Of a stretch of 54,733 nucleotides of DNA, positions 34,792 through 43,156 are shown piece by piece. Numbering within the stretch: position 1 is the stretch's first letter; each line of letters starts with the position of its first letter. The position numbers and the translations under genes were made by a program. The DNA comes from Acidobacteriaceae bacterium (lineage in GTDB: Bacteria; Acidobacteriota; Terriglobia; Terriglobales; Acidobacteriaceae), in NCBI GenBank assembly GCA_003139095.1, contig PLHW01000046.1, positions 142,209-196,941 on the forward strand, in the 5' to 3' direction. Below the pieces are notes generated by a model that was not told the origin of the DNA, did no database searches, and saw nothing but the letters and a program-made list of their open reading frames with translations.

Positions 34792-34812
34792 CTGAAAACT
34801 GATAACTGATAA
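34792..34812. repeat. Heptamer array (aactga type) between the S23 gene and dprA
   Basis: Units ctgaaaa, ctgataa and ctgataa at 34792-34812. The array starts directly after the dprA stop (34815-34813, minus strand) and contains AACTGA, the inverse of TCAGTT at 34385-34419, so the two arrays flank the S23 gene as inverted repeats. Confidence 0.65.
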
Positions 34813-36030
34813 CTAGAATGCCTTCACAAAATTCTTCCCCGGCAGTTGGCGGATTTTGCCGTTCAACTCGAGTTCAAAGAGTGCGGCAAAAATTTCCGAG
34901 GAGGACATTTCGTTTTCGAGCATCTCGACCAGTTCGTCGATGTGCGTCGACTGGTCCGGCTTCAGCAGCTTGAGGAGTCTTTGTTCGTGAGGCGAATGAA
35001 CGTCGTCAGGAAATAGAGATGCGTTGCCGGGCGCGGGGGATTCATTCTGCACCGCATTGAGAGCGACTTGCACGTCGGTAGGTAGTTCTTCCCAAACGTC
35101 TTCCCAGGTCGCAACCAGCTTTGCACCCTGCTTGATGAGCGTATTCGGCCCCCAGGAATTTTTATTCGTAACATTGCCCGGCACCGCGTACACGTCGCGG
35201 TTCTGCTCCAGAGCGCAGCGCGAAGTGATGCGCGTGCCGCTGTATTCGGCCGCCTCCACCACCAGCACCCCGGCCGACATACCGCTGATGATGCGGTTGC
35301 GAATGGGAAAATTTTGCGGCACGGGAGCGGTCCCCATTGGAAATTCGGAAATGACCGCACCCCCAAGCGCGAGCATCTGCTCGGCCAAGCGCGCATTTTC
35401 CCTCGGGTACAGCACATCGAGTCCGGTACCGAGCACGGCGATGGTCTTTCCTTTTGCCGCGATGGCTCCGCGATGCGATGCGGTATCAATTCCGCGCGCC
35501 ATGCCGCTGATGATCACCAGCCCACGCGCGGCCAAATCGGTCGCCAACCGCTCCGCCATGCCGGTACCGTAGGGCGTCGGATGCCGCGTCCCAACCATCG
35601 CGATCCCCGGCTCTGACAACAATTCCACGCTTCCCTTCACGAACAGGATCACCGGCGGATCGTAGATTTCCCGCAGCCGCGGCGGGTATGTTGGCTCGCT
35701 CAGCGAAATAATTCGCGCGCCGCCTTGCGCCGCCTTGGCGACTTCGTCGTGGGCCAGTTCCAGCGCCTTCCCAGTCGCGAGCGCCTGCGCGGAGACGGCG
35801 CGCATGCCCGTCGACTCAAGCTCGGTCAGGCTCGCCTGCAAAACGCGGTCGGCGCTGCCAAAATGCTCGACGAGTTTCTTGATGCGCGATGGACCTAGCC
35901 CTTCGGTCAGCGCCAGCGCGAGCCAGCAGATGGTGTCGCGCGATGCGGTTTGAGCCGAAGAAGTTGTGGACGAATTCGCGGCAAAGGCTGCGACCCCGAC
36001 GGAGGCTCCGATAGACGTGGAATCTGGCAT
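34813..36030 (-). CDS. dprA: DNA processing protein DprA
   Basis: A 405-residue protein that loads RecA on incoming single-stranded DNA during natural transformation. The Rossmann core shows the DprA signatures: VGTRHPTPYGTGMAERLATD, then LVIISGMARGIDTASHRGA and GVLVVEAAEYSGTRITSR. A short helix-hairpin-helix-like N-terminal part precedes (LTEGLGPSRIKKLVEHFG) and a DprA winged-helix C-terminal domain follows (about 340-405). Start ATG 36030; the first 25 residues are poorly conserved low-complexity sequence. The stop is immediately followed by a heptamer array, and mqnA diverges from its start. Confidence 0.95.
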   Translation of the reverse strand: MPDSTSIGASVGVAAFAANSSTTSSAQTASRDTICWLALALTEGLGPSRIKKLVEHFGSADRVLQASLTELESTGMRAVSAQALATGKALELAHDEVAKAAQGGARIISLSEPTYPPRLREIYDPPVILFVKGSVELLSEPGIAMVGTRHPTPYGTGMAERLATDLAARGLVIISGMARGIDTASHRGAIAAKGKTIAVLGTGLDVLYPRENARLAEQMLALGGAVISEFPMGTAPVPQNFPIRNRIISGMSAGVLVVEAAEYSGTRITSRCALEQNRDVYAVPGNVTNKNSWGPNTLIKQGAKLVATWEDVWEELPTDVQVALNAVQNESPAPGNASLFPDDVHSPHEQRLLKLLKPDQSTHIDELVEMLENEMSSSEIFAALFELELNGKIRQLPGKNFVKAF

Positions 36031-36091
36031 TGTCGATGACCCTAGCCGCCGCCAGCAACGCTGTCAATGATGGCGCACACACCGCTTTTGG

Positions 36092-36097
36092 TAGAAT
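36092..36097 (+). promoter_or_regulatory. Probable -10 box of mqnA
   Basis: TAGAAT ends ten bases before the mqnA ATG, so the transcript should begin at or within a few bases of the start codon. No ribosome site is present. The spacing to any -35-like sequence is poor. Confidence 0.45.
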
Positions 36098-36107
36098 TCG
36101 CAAAGTC

Positions 36108-36959
36108 ATGAATCGGCTGAGGATTTCGGCCATCTCCTACCTGAATACGGTCCCGCTTATGTGGGATTTCGAGCATCGCGCTCTCGAGTTCGGGGCGCCG
36201 CGGCCGGAGTCGCCGCAGACCGCGGACGCCGCCCTTTTCGACATTTCCTACACCATTCCGTCGGTTTGCGCGCGCGCGCTCACCGAAGGCACGGCCGATA
36301 TCGGCATCATTCCCGCGGCCGCCTACACCACCGTTCCCGATCTCGTCATCGTTCCCGACGTCGCCATCGCGGCGCGAAATGCAGTCCGCTCCATCCTGCT
36401 CGTCAGCAAAATGCCAGTGGACCGGGTGCGCACGGTTGCGCTCGATACTTCCTCCCTGACCTCGGTCGCGCTCACAAAAATTCTTTTTGCAAAATGGCTG
36501 GGAGGGGCGCGCAGCTATACCGCGATGGCTCCCAACCTTGATGAAATGCTCTCCAGTTGCGACGCGGCGCTGCTGATCGGAGATCCCGCATTAAAAGTCG
36601 ATCGCGCCCGTTACATCACGCTCGACCTGGCCGAAGAATGGCACGCGCGCACTGGCAAGTCGTTCGTGTTCGCCTTCTGGGCGGTTCGACGGGCCGCGCT
36701 CGCCGGACGCGACCCGCGTGCGATTGCAAAGCTTTTCGCGCAATCGCGCGACCACGGCGTCATGCCCGAACATCTGGAAGTGATTGCCGGGGAGTGGGCG
36801 CCGAGGCTTGACCTGCCGCTTGAAACGATTCGATCCTACCTCGTTCGCAACATTCATTACTATCTCGATCCACCAAGTCTGGAAGGTCTCGCGCTGTTCT
36901 ACCGCCTCGGCGCCGAAGTTGGCGCGCTCCCGCCCGCGCCCGAATTGCAATTTCTGTAG
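36108..36959 (+). CDS. mqnA: Chorismate dehydratase
   Basis: A 283-residue enzyme that makes 3-enolpyruvylbenzoate from chorismate, the first committed step of the futalosine pathway to menaquinone. The MqnA signature starts at once: RISAISYLNTVPLMWDFEH, followed by YTIPSVCARALTEGTADIGIIPAAAY and a ligand-binding region ending AAGRDPRAIAKLF-like. The fold is a periplasmic-binding-protein type and length is typical. ATG 36108 is the family's usual beginning; the longer open frame from 36030 overlaps dprA. It probably makes a leaderless mRNA (TAGAAT ten bases upstream). Confidence 0.95.
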   Translation: MNRLRISAISYLNTVPLMWDFEHRALEFGAPRPESPQTADAALFDISYTIPSVCARALTEGTADIGIIPAAAYTTVPDLVIVPDVAIAARNAVRSILLVSKMPVDRVRTVALDTSSLTSVALTKILFAKWLGGARSYTAMAPNLDEMLSSCDAALLIGDPALKVDRARYITLDLAEEWHARTGKSFVFAFWAVRRAALAGRDPRAIAKLFAQSRDHGVMPEHLEVIAGEWAPRLDLPLETIRSYLVRNIHYYLDPPSLEGLALFYRLGAEVGALPPAPELQFL

Positions 36960-37097
36960 ACCGCGGTGCTGGCGGTTGCGCGGGCGCCTCGCCGCCACCT
37001 CACCCGTCACGGACTGTCGATTTGCCGGGGACACCCGATTACACGGGATTACAATTCCTTCTTGCATCCGCCCGCTCAAATCCTGCCTCTAATCGGC

Positions 37098-37754
37098 ATG
37101 ACGCGTCTGCCCGCGCTCGTCGCCCTGTTCGCTGCCAAAACCAAAAAGACCGGTATGCTTCGGTGGCTGGTTCACCTCGGAGGGCCAAGTCTGATTCTTC
37201 TGGGTCTGATTGACAACTCTTTGATCCCACTGCCCGGCAGCACGGACATTGTGACGATTTTGTTGGCGGCCCACCACCGCGAACCGTGGATCTACTATGC
37301 ATTCATGGCCACGGCGGGCTCGGTATTAGGCGGCTATCTCACCTACCGCATGGCTCGCAAAGGCGGCAAAGAAATGCTGGAAAAGCGTTTCTCGCAGAAG
37401 AAAGTAAAGAAAGTATACGCGCTGTTTGAACGCTGGGGTTTCGCGTCGGTCGCGATCCCCGCGATCCTTCCGCCCCCCTTTCCGATCGTCCCCATGCTGC
37501 TGGCGGCGGGTGCCATGCAATATCCGACGAAAAAATTCCTGGGGGCGCTGGCCGTTGGCCGCGGCACTCGCTACATTCTTCTGGGTTATCTCGGGTACCG
37601 ATACGGACGGCACATCGTTAAGTTTTTCGCCGAGTATTACTGGCCGGTACTCATCATCCTGATCGTTTTTTCAGGGCTGGGCGGATTGTACGGTCTCTAC
37701 GAATACAAGCGGACGCAAAAGTCCGGCCGCGGACAGGTCGCGACGACAACCTGA
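37098..37754 (+). CDS. DedA/VTT-domain membrane protein (YqaA-like)
   Basis: A 218-residue membrane protein with about five hydrophobic segments. The VTT/DedA pattern is seen in LGLIDNSLIPLPGSTDIVTILL, AFMATAGSVLGGYLTYRMARKGG and ERWGFASVAIPAILPPPFPIVPMLLAAG, where the GxxxP and re-entrant loop features of the family recur. DedA proteins are thought to flip phospholipids or undecaprenyl phosphate. The start is ATG 37098; the 130 bases upstream in frame look non-coding. It lies 138 bases after mqnA. Confidence 0.88.
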   Translation: MTRLPALVALFAAKTKKTGMLRWLVHLGGPSLILLGLIDNSLIPLPGSTDIVTILLAAHHREPWIYYAFMATAGSVLGGYLTYRMARKGGKEMLEKRFSQKKVKKVYALFERWGFASVAIPAILPPPFPIVPMLLAAGAMQYPTKKFLGALAVGRGTRYILLGYLGYRYGRHIVKFFAEYYWPVLIILIVFSGLGGLYGLYEYKRTQKSGRGQVATTT

Positions 37755-37793
37755 AGAGTGCGCCGCCGAACGATGTAAGGAAAGCGCCGCAGC

Positions 37794-38117
37794 CTATTTA
37801 CCAACCCGAACGAGTAGGCCGGCTTTTATGGAAGTGAGCGCCTGAAAAATGTCAGGCATCAGGGGGAGTAAATCGCCCATTTGGCTCGTCCGAGCGCAAA
37901 CAACCACAATCCCAATGTTCCGCCCGAGAAGACTCTGTTCGTACTCAAAACCCTGATCCAGCGTTAAGAAGGCATCGAATCCAGCCTCTTCCGCCAGCGA
38001 CAACAATTCCCCGTTCTTTCGGCCTGAAAGGCCGATCTCCGGAACAGTTCGGCACTCAAACTTGGAAAAAAGGTTCTTCAGCTTTCGTGGAACACACTCA
38101 TCGAGGAGCAGCTTCAT
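37794..38117 (-). CDS. DUF5615 PIN-like toxin
   Basis: A 107-residue protein with the small PIN-like DUF5615 fold: LLLDECVPRKL at the start (first acidic ligand), GLSGRKNGELLSLAEEAGFDAFLTLDQGFEYEQ in the middle with the second acidic cluster, and a conserved IGIVVV near 70. PIN-like proteins are presumed RNases. Its ATG overlaps the end of the DUF433 gene by four bases, so the two form one toxin-antitoxin operon. Length is normal. Confidence 0.88.
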   Translation of the reverse strand: MKLLLDECVPRKLKNLFSKFECRTVPEIGLSGRKNGELLSLAEEAGFDAFLTLDQGFEYEQSLLGRNIGIVVVCARTSQMGDLLPLMPDIFQALTSIKAGLLVRVGK

Positions 38118-38335
38118 AACAGCTGGTTCACAACCAGCAACTTGGCGTGTTCAAGAGCACTGATCGCAAAGTTCCGGCTCACGGTGGGAAAGTCATCGAG
38201 GAAGTCGTCTAGGGTCTGCCCGCCCTCCAGATAATCCAGCAGTGTCTGAAACGGGACTCGCGTTCCTCGAAACACCGGCGCACCACCAAGCACGTCAGGG
38301 TCCCTCGTGATAATGTTCGTTACCGTTTGGCTCAT
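38114..38335 (-). CDS. DUF433 antitoxin
   Basis: A 73-residue protein with the DUF433 core ITRDPDVLGGAPVFRGTRVPF and LEGGQTLDDFLDDFPTVSRN, a winged-helix-like antitoxin that is nearly always found before DUF5615. I place the start at ATG 38335, nine bases after a GAGG box; ATG 38344, three codons earlier, is in frame but directly abuts that box. Four bases (ATGA) overlap the downstream toxin gene. The pair stands alone between the DedA-like gene and the mqnC promoter. Confidence 0.88.
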   Translation of the reverse strand: MSQTVTNIITRDPDVLGGAPVFRGTRVPFQTLLDYLEGGQTLDDFLDDFPTVSRNFAISALEHAKLLVVNQLL

Positions 38336-38450
38336 GCTGCTCATCCTCGACTCAGCTCATGGTAAGTCCATTCCTGAGCGGAAACAAGGCAGAACTACCG
38401 CCGAAAACGCCGCGGGCGCCTGATATCCTTTTCTGATGTTGACGCTCCCA

Positions 38451-38479
38451 TTGGAGACAACGCCCCATTCCGTTAGAAT
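38451..38479 (+). promoter_or_regulatory. Probable promoter of mqnC
   Basis: TTGGAG (38451-38456) and TAGAAT (38474-38479) are spaced by exactly 17 bases, a sigma70-like layout. It lies 25 bases before the mqnC start. Confidence 0.55.
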
Positions 38480-38503
38480 CATCACAGGCATGTGGGCCAC
38501 CGA

Positions 38504-39550
38504 ATGTCATTGACCAAAGAGCAAGCCTTGGACTTGTTTCGCTCCGATGACCTGATTGGCATCGGCATGGAGGCCGACGCCGTCCGCCGGCGCCTGCACC
38601 CCGAGGGCGTCGTCACCTACATCATCGACCGCAACATTAATTACACCAATTTCTGCACGGAGTATTGCACTTTCTGCGCCTTCTATCGCCCGCTGAAGGG
38701 GCCGGCGGCGAAAGAGGGCTACATCCTCGACTTCGAAACCATCTACGAAAAGATTCGTGAGACCGTCGAACTCGGCGGCACCGGCGTTCTCATGCAGGGC
38801 GGACTGCATCCCGACCTCAAAATTGACTGGCACGAAAAGATGCTCAGCGGCATCAAACAGCGGTTCCCGAAGATTCATCTGCACTGTTACTCCGCCTCCG
38901 AGATTCTCGCCATCGCCGAGTACAGCGACCTCACCGTGCGCGACACGATCGCCCGTCTGCGCGATGCCGGCCTCGACTCCGTCCCCGGCGGAGGGGCGGA
39001 AATTCTCGACGACGAAGTCCGCCGTCGCATTGCACGCCTCAAGTGCCTGACCGACGATTGGCTGCTGGTCCATCGCACCGCGCACCAGCTCGGCATGCGC
39101 ACCACTGCGACCATGATGTTCGGCGTCGGCGAATCCATCGAGCATCGTGTCAATCATTTCGATGCCATCTATCGCCTTCAGGAGGAGACTGGCGGCTTCA
39201 CTGCCTTCATCCCCTGGAGTTTCCAGCCCGCCAATACCGCGCTCGGCGGGCGGAAATGGGACGAAGCGACCGCGGTCGAATATTTGAAAGTTCTCGCCAT
39301 CTCGCGCCTGTATCTTTCGAATTTTTTGAACGTGCAATCGAGCTGGGTAACGCAGGGCCTGAAAGTCTGCCAGATGGGATTGCGCTTCGGCGGCAATGAC
39401 GTGGGCTCGGTGATGCTGGAAGAAAACGTGGTGCGCGCCGCAGGCGTCACCAATTGCACAACCGAAGAAGAATTGCGCCGCATCATACGGGATGCGGGCT
39501 TTCGTCCGGCCCAGCGTGACACACTCTACCGGCAGTATTTTCTAAATTGA
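38504..39550 (+). CDS. mqnC: Cyclic dehypoxanthinyl futalosine synthase
   Basis: A 348-residue radical-SAM enzyme of the futalosine pathway. The 4Fe-4S cluster cysteines are C51, C55 and C58 (NFCTEYCTFCAFYR), preceded by NINYTN. The SASEILAIAEYSDL and GLDSVPGGGAEIL blocks and the C-terminal FRPAQRDTLYRQYF separate MqnC from the related MqnE. MqnC cyclises dehypoxanthine futalosine, which MqnD then cleaves. ATG 38504 is preferred; a GTG four codons earlier is in frame. The iron-sulfur cluster means it needs an anaerobic or protected environment for activity. Confidence 0.93.
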   Translation: MSLTKEQALDLFRSDDLIGIGMEADAVRRRLHPEGVVTYIIDRNINYTNFCTEYCTFCAFYRPLKGPAAKEGYILDFETIYEKIRETVELGGTGVLMQGGLHPDLKIDWHEKMLSGIKQRFPKIHLHCYSASEILAIAEYSDLTVRDTIARLRDAGLDSVPGGGAEILDDEVRRRIARLKCLTDDWLLVHRTAHQLGMRTTATMMFGVGESIEHRVNHFDAIYRLQEETGGFTAFIPWSFQPANTALGGRKWDEATAVEYLKVLAISRLYLSNFLNVQSSWVTQGLKVCQMGLRFGGNDVGSVMLEENVVRAAGVTNCTTEEELRRIIRDAGFRPAQRDTLYRQYFLN

Positions 39551-39633
39551 TCTTCGCTATCGAGACGAGCTTGCGTAGGGAGGGTCGCTCGCGGCTGTCC
39601 GCTGCCGATGCGCGCCGGACACTTTTGATCCCC

Positions 39634-41322
39634 ATGGCACGCGTGCTCTTTTTTGTTTGTCTCTTCGTATTCGCCCTCGGGGCATCCGGCCAAAATGCCA
39701 CCCCCGCGCCGAATTCCGGGGAAATTTCCGGCTCGGTCGTGGAGGAACCCGGCAGCCATCCTCTGAAGAAGGTCATCGTCCAGATGATCGCCGAAGAGCA
39801 GAAGCAGGGCGGCAACTACAGCACAGCGACCGACGCGGACGGACGTTTTCGCATCGAGGATGTCGCGCCAGGCCGCTACCGCATCTTCTTCGAAAAATCG
39901 GGCTTTGCCGAAGTGAATGGCCGCGGACAAAAGGCCGACGTCAACGTTGTCACCGTCTCCACCGGCCAGTCGCTCGACGATCTGGCTTTCCACATGTTGC
40001 CCACCGCGGTGATTACGGGCCGCATCGCGGACGAAGATGGCGATCCGATGACCGCGGTACGAGTCGTCATACAAAAGAAAATGCCCGGCAAGGCGAGGCG
40101 GGAAACGGTCAGCGTCGCAACCACTAACGATCTCGGAGAATACCGCGCCGCCGGTCTATTCCCCGGCCAATACTGGGTTGCGGCGATGCCGCCCCCCGAT
40201 TTCCGCGACTACGCCGAGCATCATGATTCGGCCGGACACGATGCCGCCGATAACGACAAACCCGAATCGCCCGAAGCCGGCGTCGAAACGCGTTACCTTA
40301 CCACTTATTATCCCGGCACGACCGACGCGACGCTCGCCTCCCTCCTGACACTAAAGGCGGGCGATGAAATGCCCGTAAGCCTTACGCTGCTACCCGCGAG
40401 AACATATCGCATCCGCGGAACTGTGACCGGTCTCGCACCGGGACAAACGCCAAACGTCGACCTGGATTCGAAAACCGGCGATTCCATCCGCGCGACCGAC
40501 GTCGGCCCGGATGGTCACTTCGAAATTCGCGGCGCCGCGCCCGGCAGCTATGTCGTCCGGGCCTCCGTAGCCTCCGACTCTGCGACGCTCACCGCGCGCC
40601 AGGATGTCGCCGTGGTCGCCGCCGACGTGGACAACGTCAAGCTTGCGCCCGCGCCCTCGTTCAGCCTCTTCGGACATTTGCGCCTCGACGGCCAGCCCAC
40701 GGCCGATCTCTCGCAGTACACCGTCAATCTCCGCCAAGCCGACCTGCCCGACGACCCTGGCATTTTCATGTCTCCCGATGCATTCGGCGAGAATGCGCCC
40801 GTCGACCGCCAGGGTAATTGTGAATGGAAAAACGTGAATGCCGGCAGCTATATTCTCCAGGTGTATGGCGGCGATGGTGGCAACGGTTTTTACGTGAAGT
40901 CCGCGCACCTCGGAGACCGCAATATCGACGCCGGTTTTTCGGTCAGCGGCTCGGCCACGCTTGACGTCGTCATCAGCACGAAAGCCGCTACGGTTGAGGG
41001 TGTCGTAACGGACAAGGATCAGCAGGGCAACGACGTCCCAGTCTCGAACGTCCAAGTCGTCGCCGTGCCTGAAGAGCGACTGCGCAAGATTCCCGACCGC
41101 TTTGGCCAGGGCGCCACGGATCAGTTGGGGCGCTTCACCATTCGCGGGCTCGCGCCCGGAACCTACACGCTGTTTGCCTGGCAGGACCTGTCTGGAGATC
41201 TCTACCGCGACTCCGACTTTCTGAAATCGCAGCAGTCGAATGGCGTCACCGTGAAGGTCGAAGAGAGCTCTCGTCAAACCGTCAACCTAAAACTGAGCGC
41301 GGTGGGCGAAGGCTGGCAGTAG
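39634..41322 (+). CDS. Exported multi-domain carboxypeptidase-regulatory-like protein
   Basis: A 562-residue protein with a signal sequence (VLFFVCLFVFALGASGQ), then repeated beta-sandwich domains of the carboxypeptidase-regulatory/CarboxypepD_reg type. The best-kept parts are SGEISGSVVEEPGSHPLKKV at residue 28 with ATDADGRFRIEDVAPGRYRI after it, and the later TDQLGRFTIRGLAPGTYTLFAW. About five such domains are likely. There is no TonB-receptor barrel, so it may be a secreted or surface adhesive or binding protein. No catalytic residues are recognised. It is 83 bases after mqnC; ATG 39634 starts at the signal peptide although no ribosome site is clear. Confidence 0.82.
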   Translation: MARVLFFVCLFVFALGASGQNATPAPNSGEISGSVVEEPGSHPLKKVIVQMIAEEQKQGGNYSTATDADGRFRIEDVAPGRYRIFFEKSGFAEVNGRGQKADVNVVTVSTGQSLDDLAFHMLPTAVITGRIADEDGDPMTAVRVVIQKKMPGKARRETVSVATTNDLGEYRAAGLFPGQYWVAAMPPPDFRDYAEHHDSAGHDAADNDKPESPEAGVETRYLTTYYPGTTDATLASLLTLKAGDEMPVSLTLLPARTYRIRGTVTGLAPGQTPNVDLDSKTGDSIRATDVGPDGHFEIRGAAPGSYVVRASVASDSATLTARQDVAVVAADVDNVKLAPAPSFSLFGHLRLDGQPTADLSQYTVNLRQADLPDDPGIFMSPDAFGENAPVDRQGNCEWKNVNAGSYILQVYGGDGGNGFYVKSAHLGDRNIDAGFSVSGSATLDVVISTKAATVEGVVTDKDQQGNDVPVSNVQVVAVPEERLRKIPDRFGQGATDQLGRFTIRGLAPGTYTLFAWQDLSGDLYRDSDFLKSQQSNGVTVKVEESSRQTVNLKLSAVGEGWQ

Positions 41323-41438
41323 ACCGACCCTGGGTATGCGCGCGGCTTGCGCCGTCTCCGGCAGCCCCCGCGAATGCATCAGGTACAATTCATTGTTCGG
41401 GGTCTACGTCTGTTGACGTGCACGGCTTCATTCGATTC

Positions 41439-43064
41439 ATGGGCTCCATATTCCAACCTTCCCTGCTCGCGCTTTTCGTCGCCTCCAAAGGGCTTGGCCC
41501 CTACCTGCGCCAGCATTTTCTCGACAAAACCTTTCAGGGCCTCTATCAGGTCAACGCCTTCGACCTTGCGCTGCTGATTCCCTACTTCATCGTCCTGATC
41601 ATCCTGGCGGCGTACGGCGGCCACCGCTACTGGCTGGTCTATCTTTATTACAAGCACAAAAAGAACAAGACGACCGAGCCGACCGCGCGCTTCACCGACT
41701 TGCCGCGGGTCACCGTGCAACTGCCGATCTTTAACGAGCAATACGTAGTCGAGCGCCTTCTGGACGCCGTCTGCCGCCTGGAGTATCCGCGCGAAAAGCT
41801 CGATATTCAGCTCCTCGACGACTCAACCGACGAAACCATCGAGGTCGCCCGCGCCCTCGTAGACCGCTACGCCGCGCTGGGCAATCCGGTCACCTACATC
41901 CACCGCGAAAATCGCCACGGCTTCAAAGCCGGAGCGCTCGAGGCCGGCCTCCAGACGGCCAAGGGCGAGTTCGTCGCCATCTTCGACGCCGACTTTGTTC
42001 CACCGTCCGATTTCCTGCTTAAGTGCATCCACCATTTCACCGACCCCAAAATCGGCATGGTGCAAACCCGCTGGACGCACATTAACCGCAACTATTCTCT
42101 GCTCACCGAGGTCGAAGCCATCCTGCTCGACGGCCATTTTGTGCTCGAGCATTCCGGGCGCGCCCGCAGCGGCGTCTTCTTCAACTTCAACGGCACCGCC
42201 GGCATGTGGCGGCGCCAGGCCATCGACGAGGCCGGCGGCTGGGAGCACGACACGCTCACCGAAGACACCGACCTCTCCTACCGCGCGCAATTAAAAGGAT
42301 GGAAGTTTCTCTACCTGCAGGATGTCGAATGTCCCGCCGAACTGCCCGTCGAGATGACCGCCTTCAAGACCCAGCAGGCGCGCTGGGCAAAAGGCCTGAT
42401 TCAAGTCTCGAAAAAAATTCTGCCGCAGGTTTTTTCCAGCAACGCCTCGCGCCATCAAAAAGTCGAGGCCTGGTATCACCTCACCGCCAATCTCAGCTAT
42501 CCGCTGATGATCGTGCTCTCCGTGCTCTTGCTTCCCGCCATGGTCATCCGCTTTTATCAGGGATGGTTCCAGATGCTCTACATCGACCTTCCCTTGTTCA
42601 TGGCGTCCACTTTTTCCATCTCCAGCTTCTATCTGGTTTCGCAAAAAGAACTATTTCCCAAAAGCTGGCTGCGTTCGCTGCTGTTTCTTCCGCTTCTTAT
42701 GGCGCTTGGAATCGGGCTGACCATTACCAACACGCGAGCCGTGCTCGAGGCTCTGGTCGGCAAACAGACCTCTTTTGTGCGGACTCCAAAATACCGAGTC
42801 GAATCGAAGAAAGACAAGGTGGGCGCCAAGAAGTATCGCAAGCGCCTGGGTTGGGTTCCGTGGATTGAGCTGGCTATCGGCTGCTACTTTGCCCTCACGG
42901 TCTATTACGCCATCGACAACGAGAACTATTTCACGGTTCCCTTCCTGCTTTTGTTTGTGATTGGGTATTGGTGTACTGGGCTGATGTCGCTGTTGCAAGG
43001 CCGCTTCACGGGAATCTCAGTCGGCGCGGAGAGCCACACCAAGCCGTTCCCAGTAGGCGTGTAG
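41439..43064 (+). CDS. Glycosyltransferase family 2, cellulose/mannan-synthase-like
   Basis: A 541-residue processive membrane glycosyltransferase. The catalytic GT-A domain has [34 protein letters not shown] and [16 protein letters not shown]; the acceptor-binding QQARW motif follows (about residue 310, [13 protein letters not shown]). At least two hydrophobic segments precede the domain and several follow it, as in BcsA/CslA-type synthases. The polymer made (beta-glucan, mannan or other) is unknown, and no PilZ or BcsB gene is seen near, so regulation by c-di-GMP is possible only by the nearby HD-GYP gene. ATG 41439 is used; GTG 41418 is an alternative. Confidence 0.9.
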   Translation: MGSIFQPSLLALFVASKGLGPYLRQHFLDKTFQGLYQVNAFDLALLIPYFIVLIILAAYGGHRYWLVYLYYKHKKNKTTEPTARFTDLPRVTVQLPIFNEQYVVERLLDAVCRLEYPREKLDIQLLDDSTDETIEVARALVDRYAALGNPVTYIHRENRHGFKAGALEAGLQTAKGEFVAIFDADFVPPSDFLLKCIHHFTDPKIGMVQTRWTHINRNYSLLTEVEAILLDGHFVLEHSGRARSGVFFNFNGTAGMWRRQAIDEAGGWEHDTLTEDTDLSYRAQLKGWKFLYLQDVECPAELPVEMTAFKTQQARWAKGLIQVSKKILPQVFSSNASRHQKVEAWYHLTANLSYPLMIVLSVLLLPAMVIRFYQGWFQMLYIDLPLFMASTFSISSFYLVSQKELFPKSWLRSLLFLPLLMALGIGLTITNTRAVLEALVGKQTSFVRTPKYRVESKKDKVGAKKYRKRLGWVPWIELAIGCYFALTVYYAIDNENYFTVPFLLLFVIGYWCTGLMSLLQGRFTGISVGAESHTKPFPVGV

Positions 43065-43156
43065 GGGATCGTCATCAGTCGTTAGTTGGGCGGTCGCTCG
43101 GAATGCGTTCGTTATTTGCGCGGCCCGCACGATGGCCAAATGGCGGGCGTTTGACG

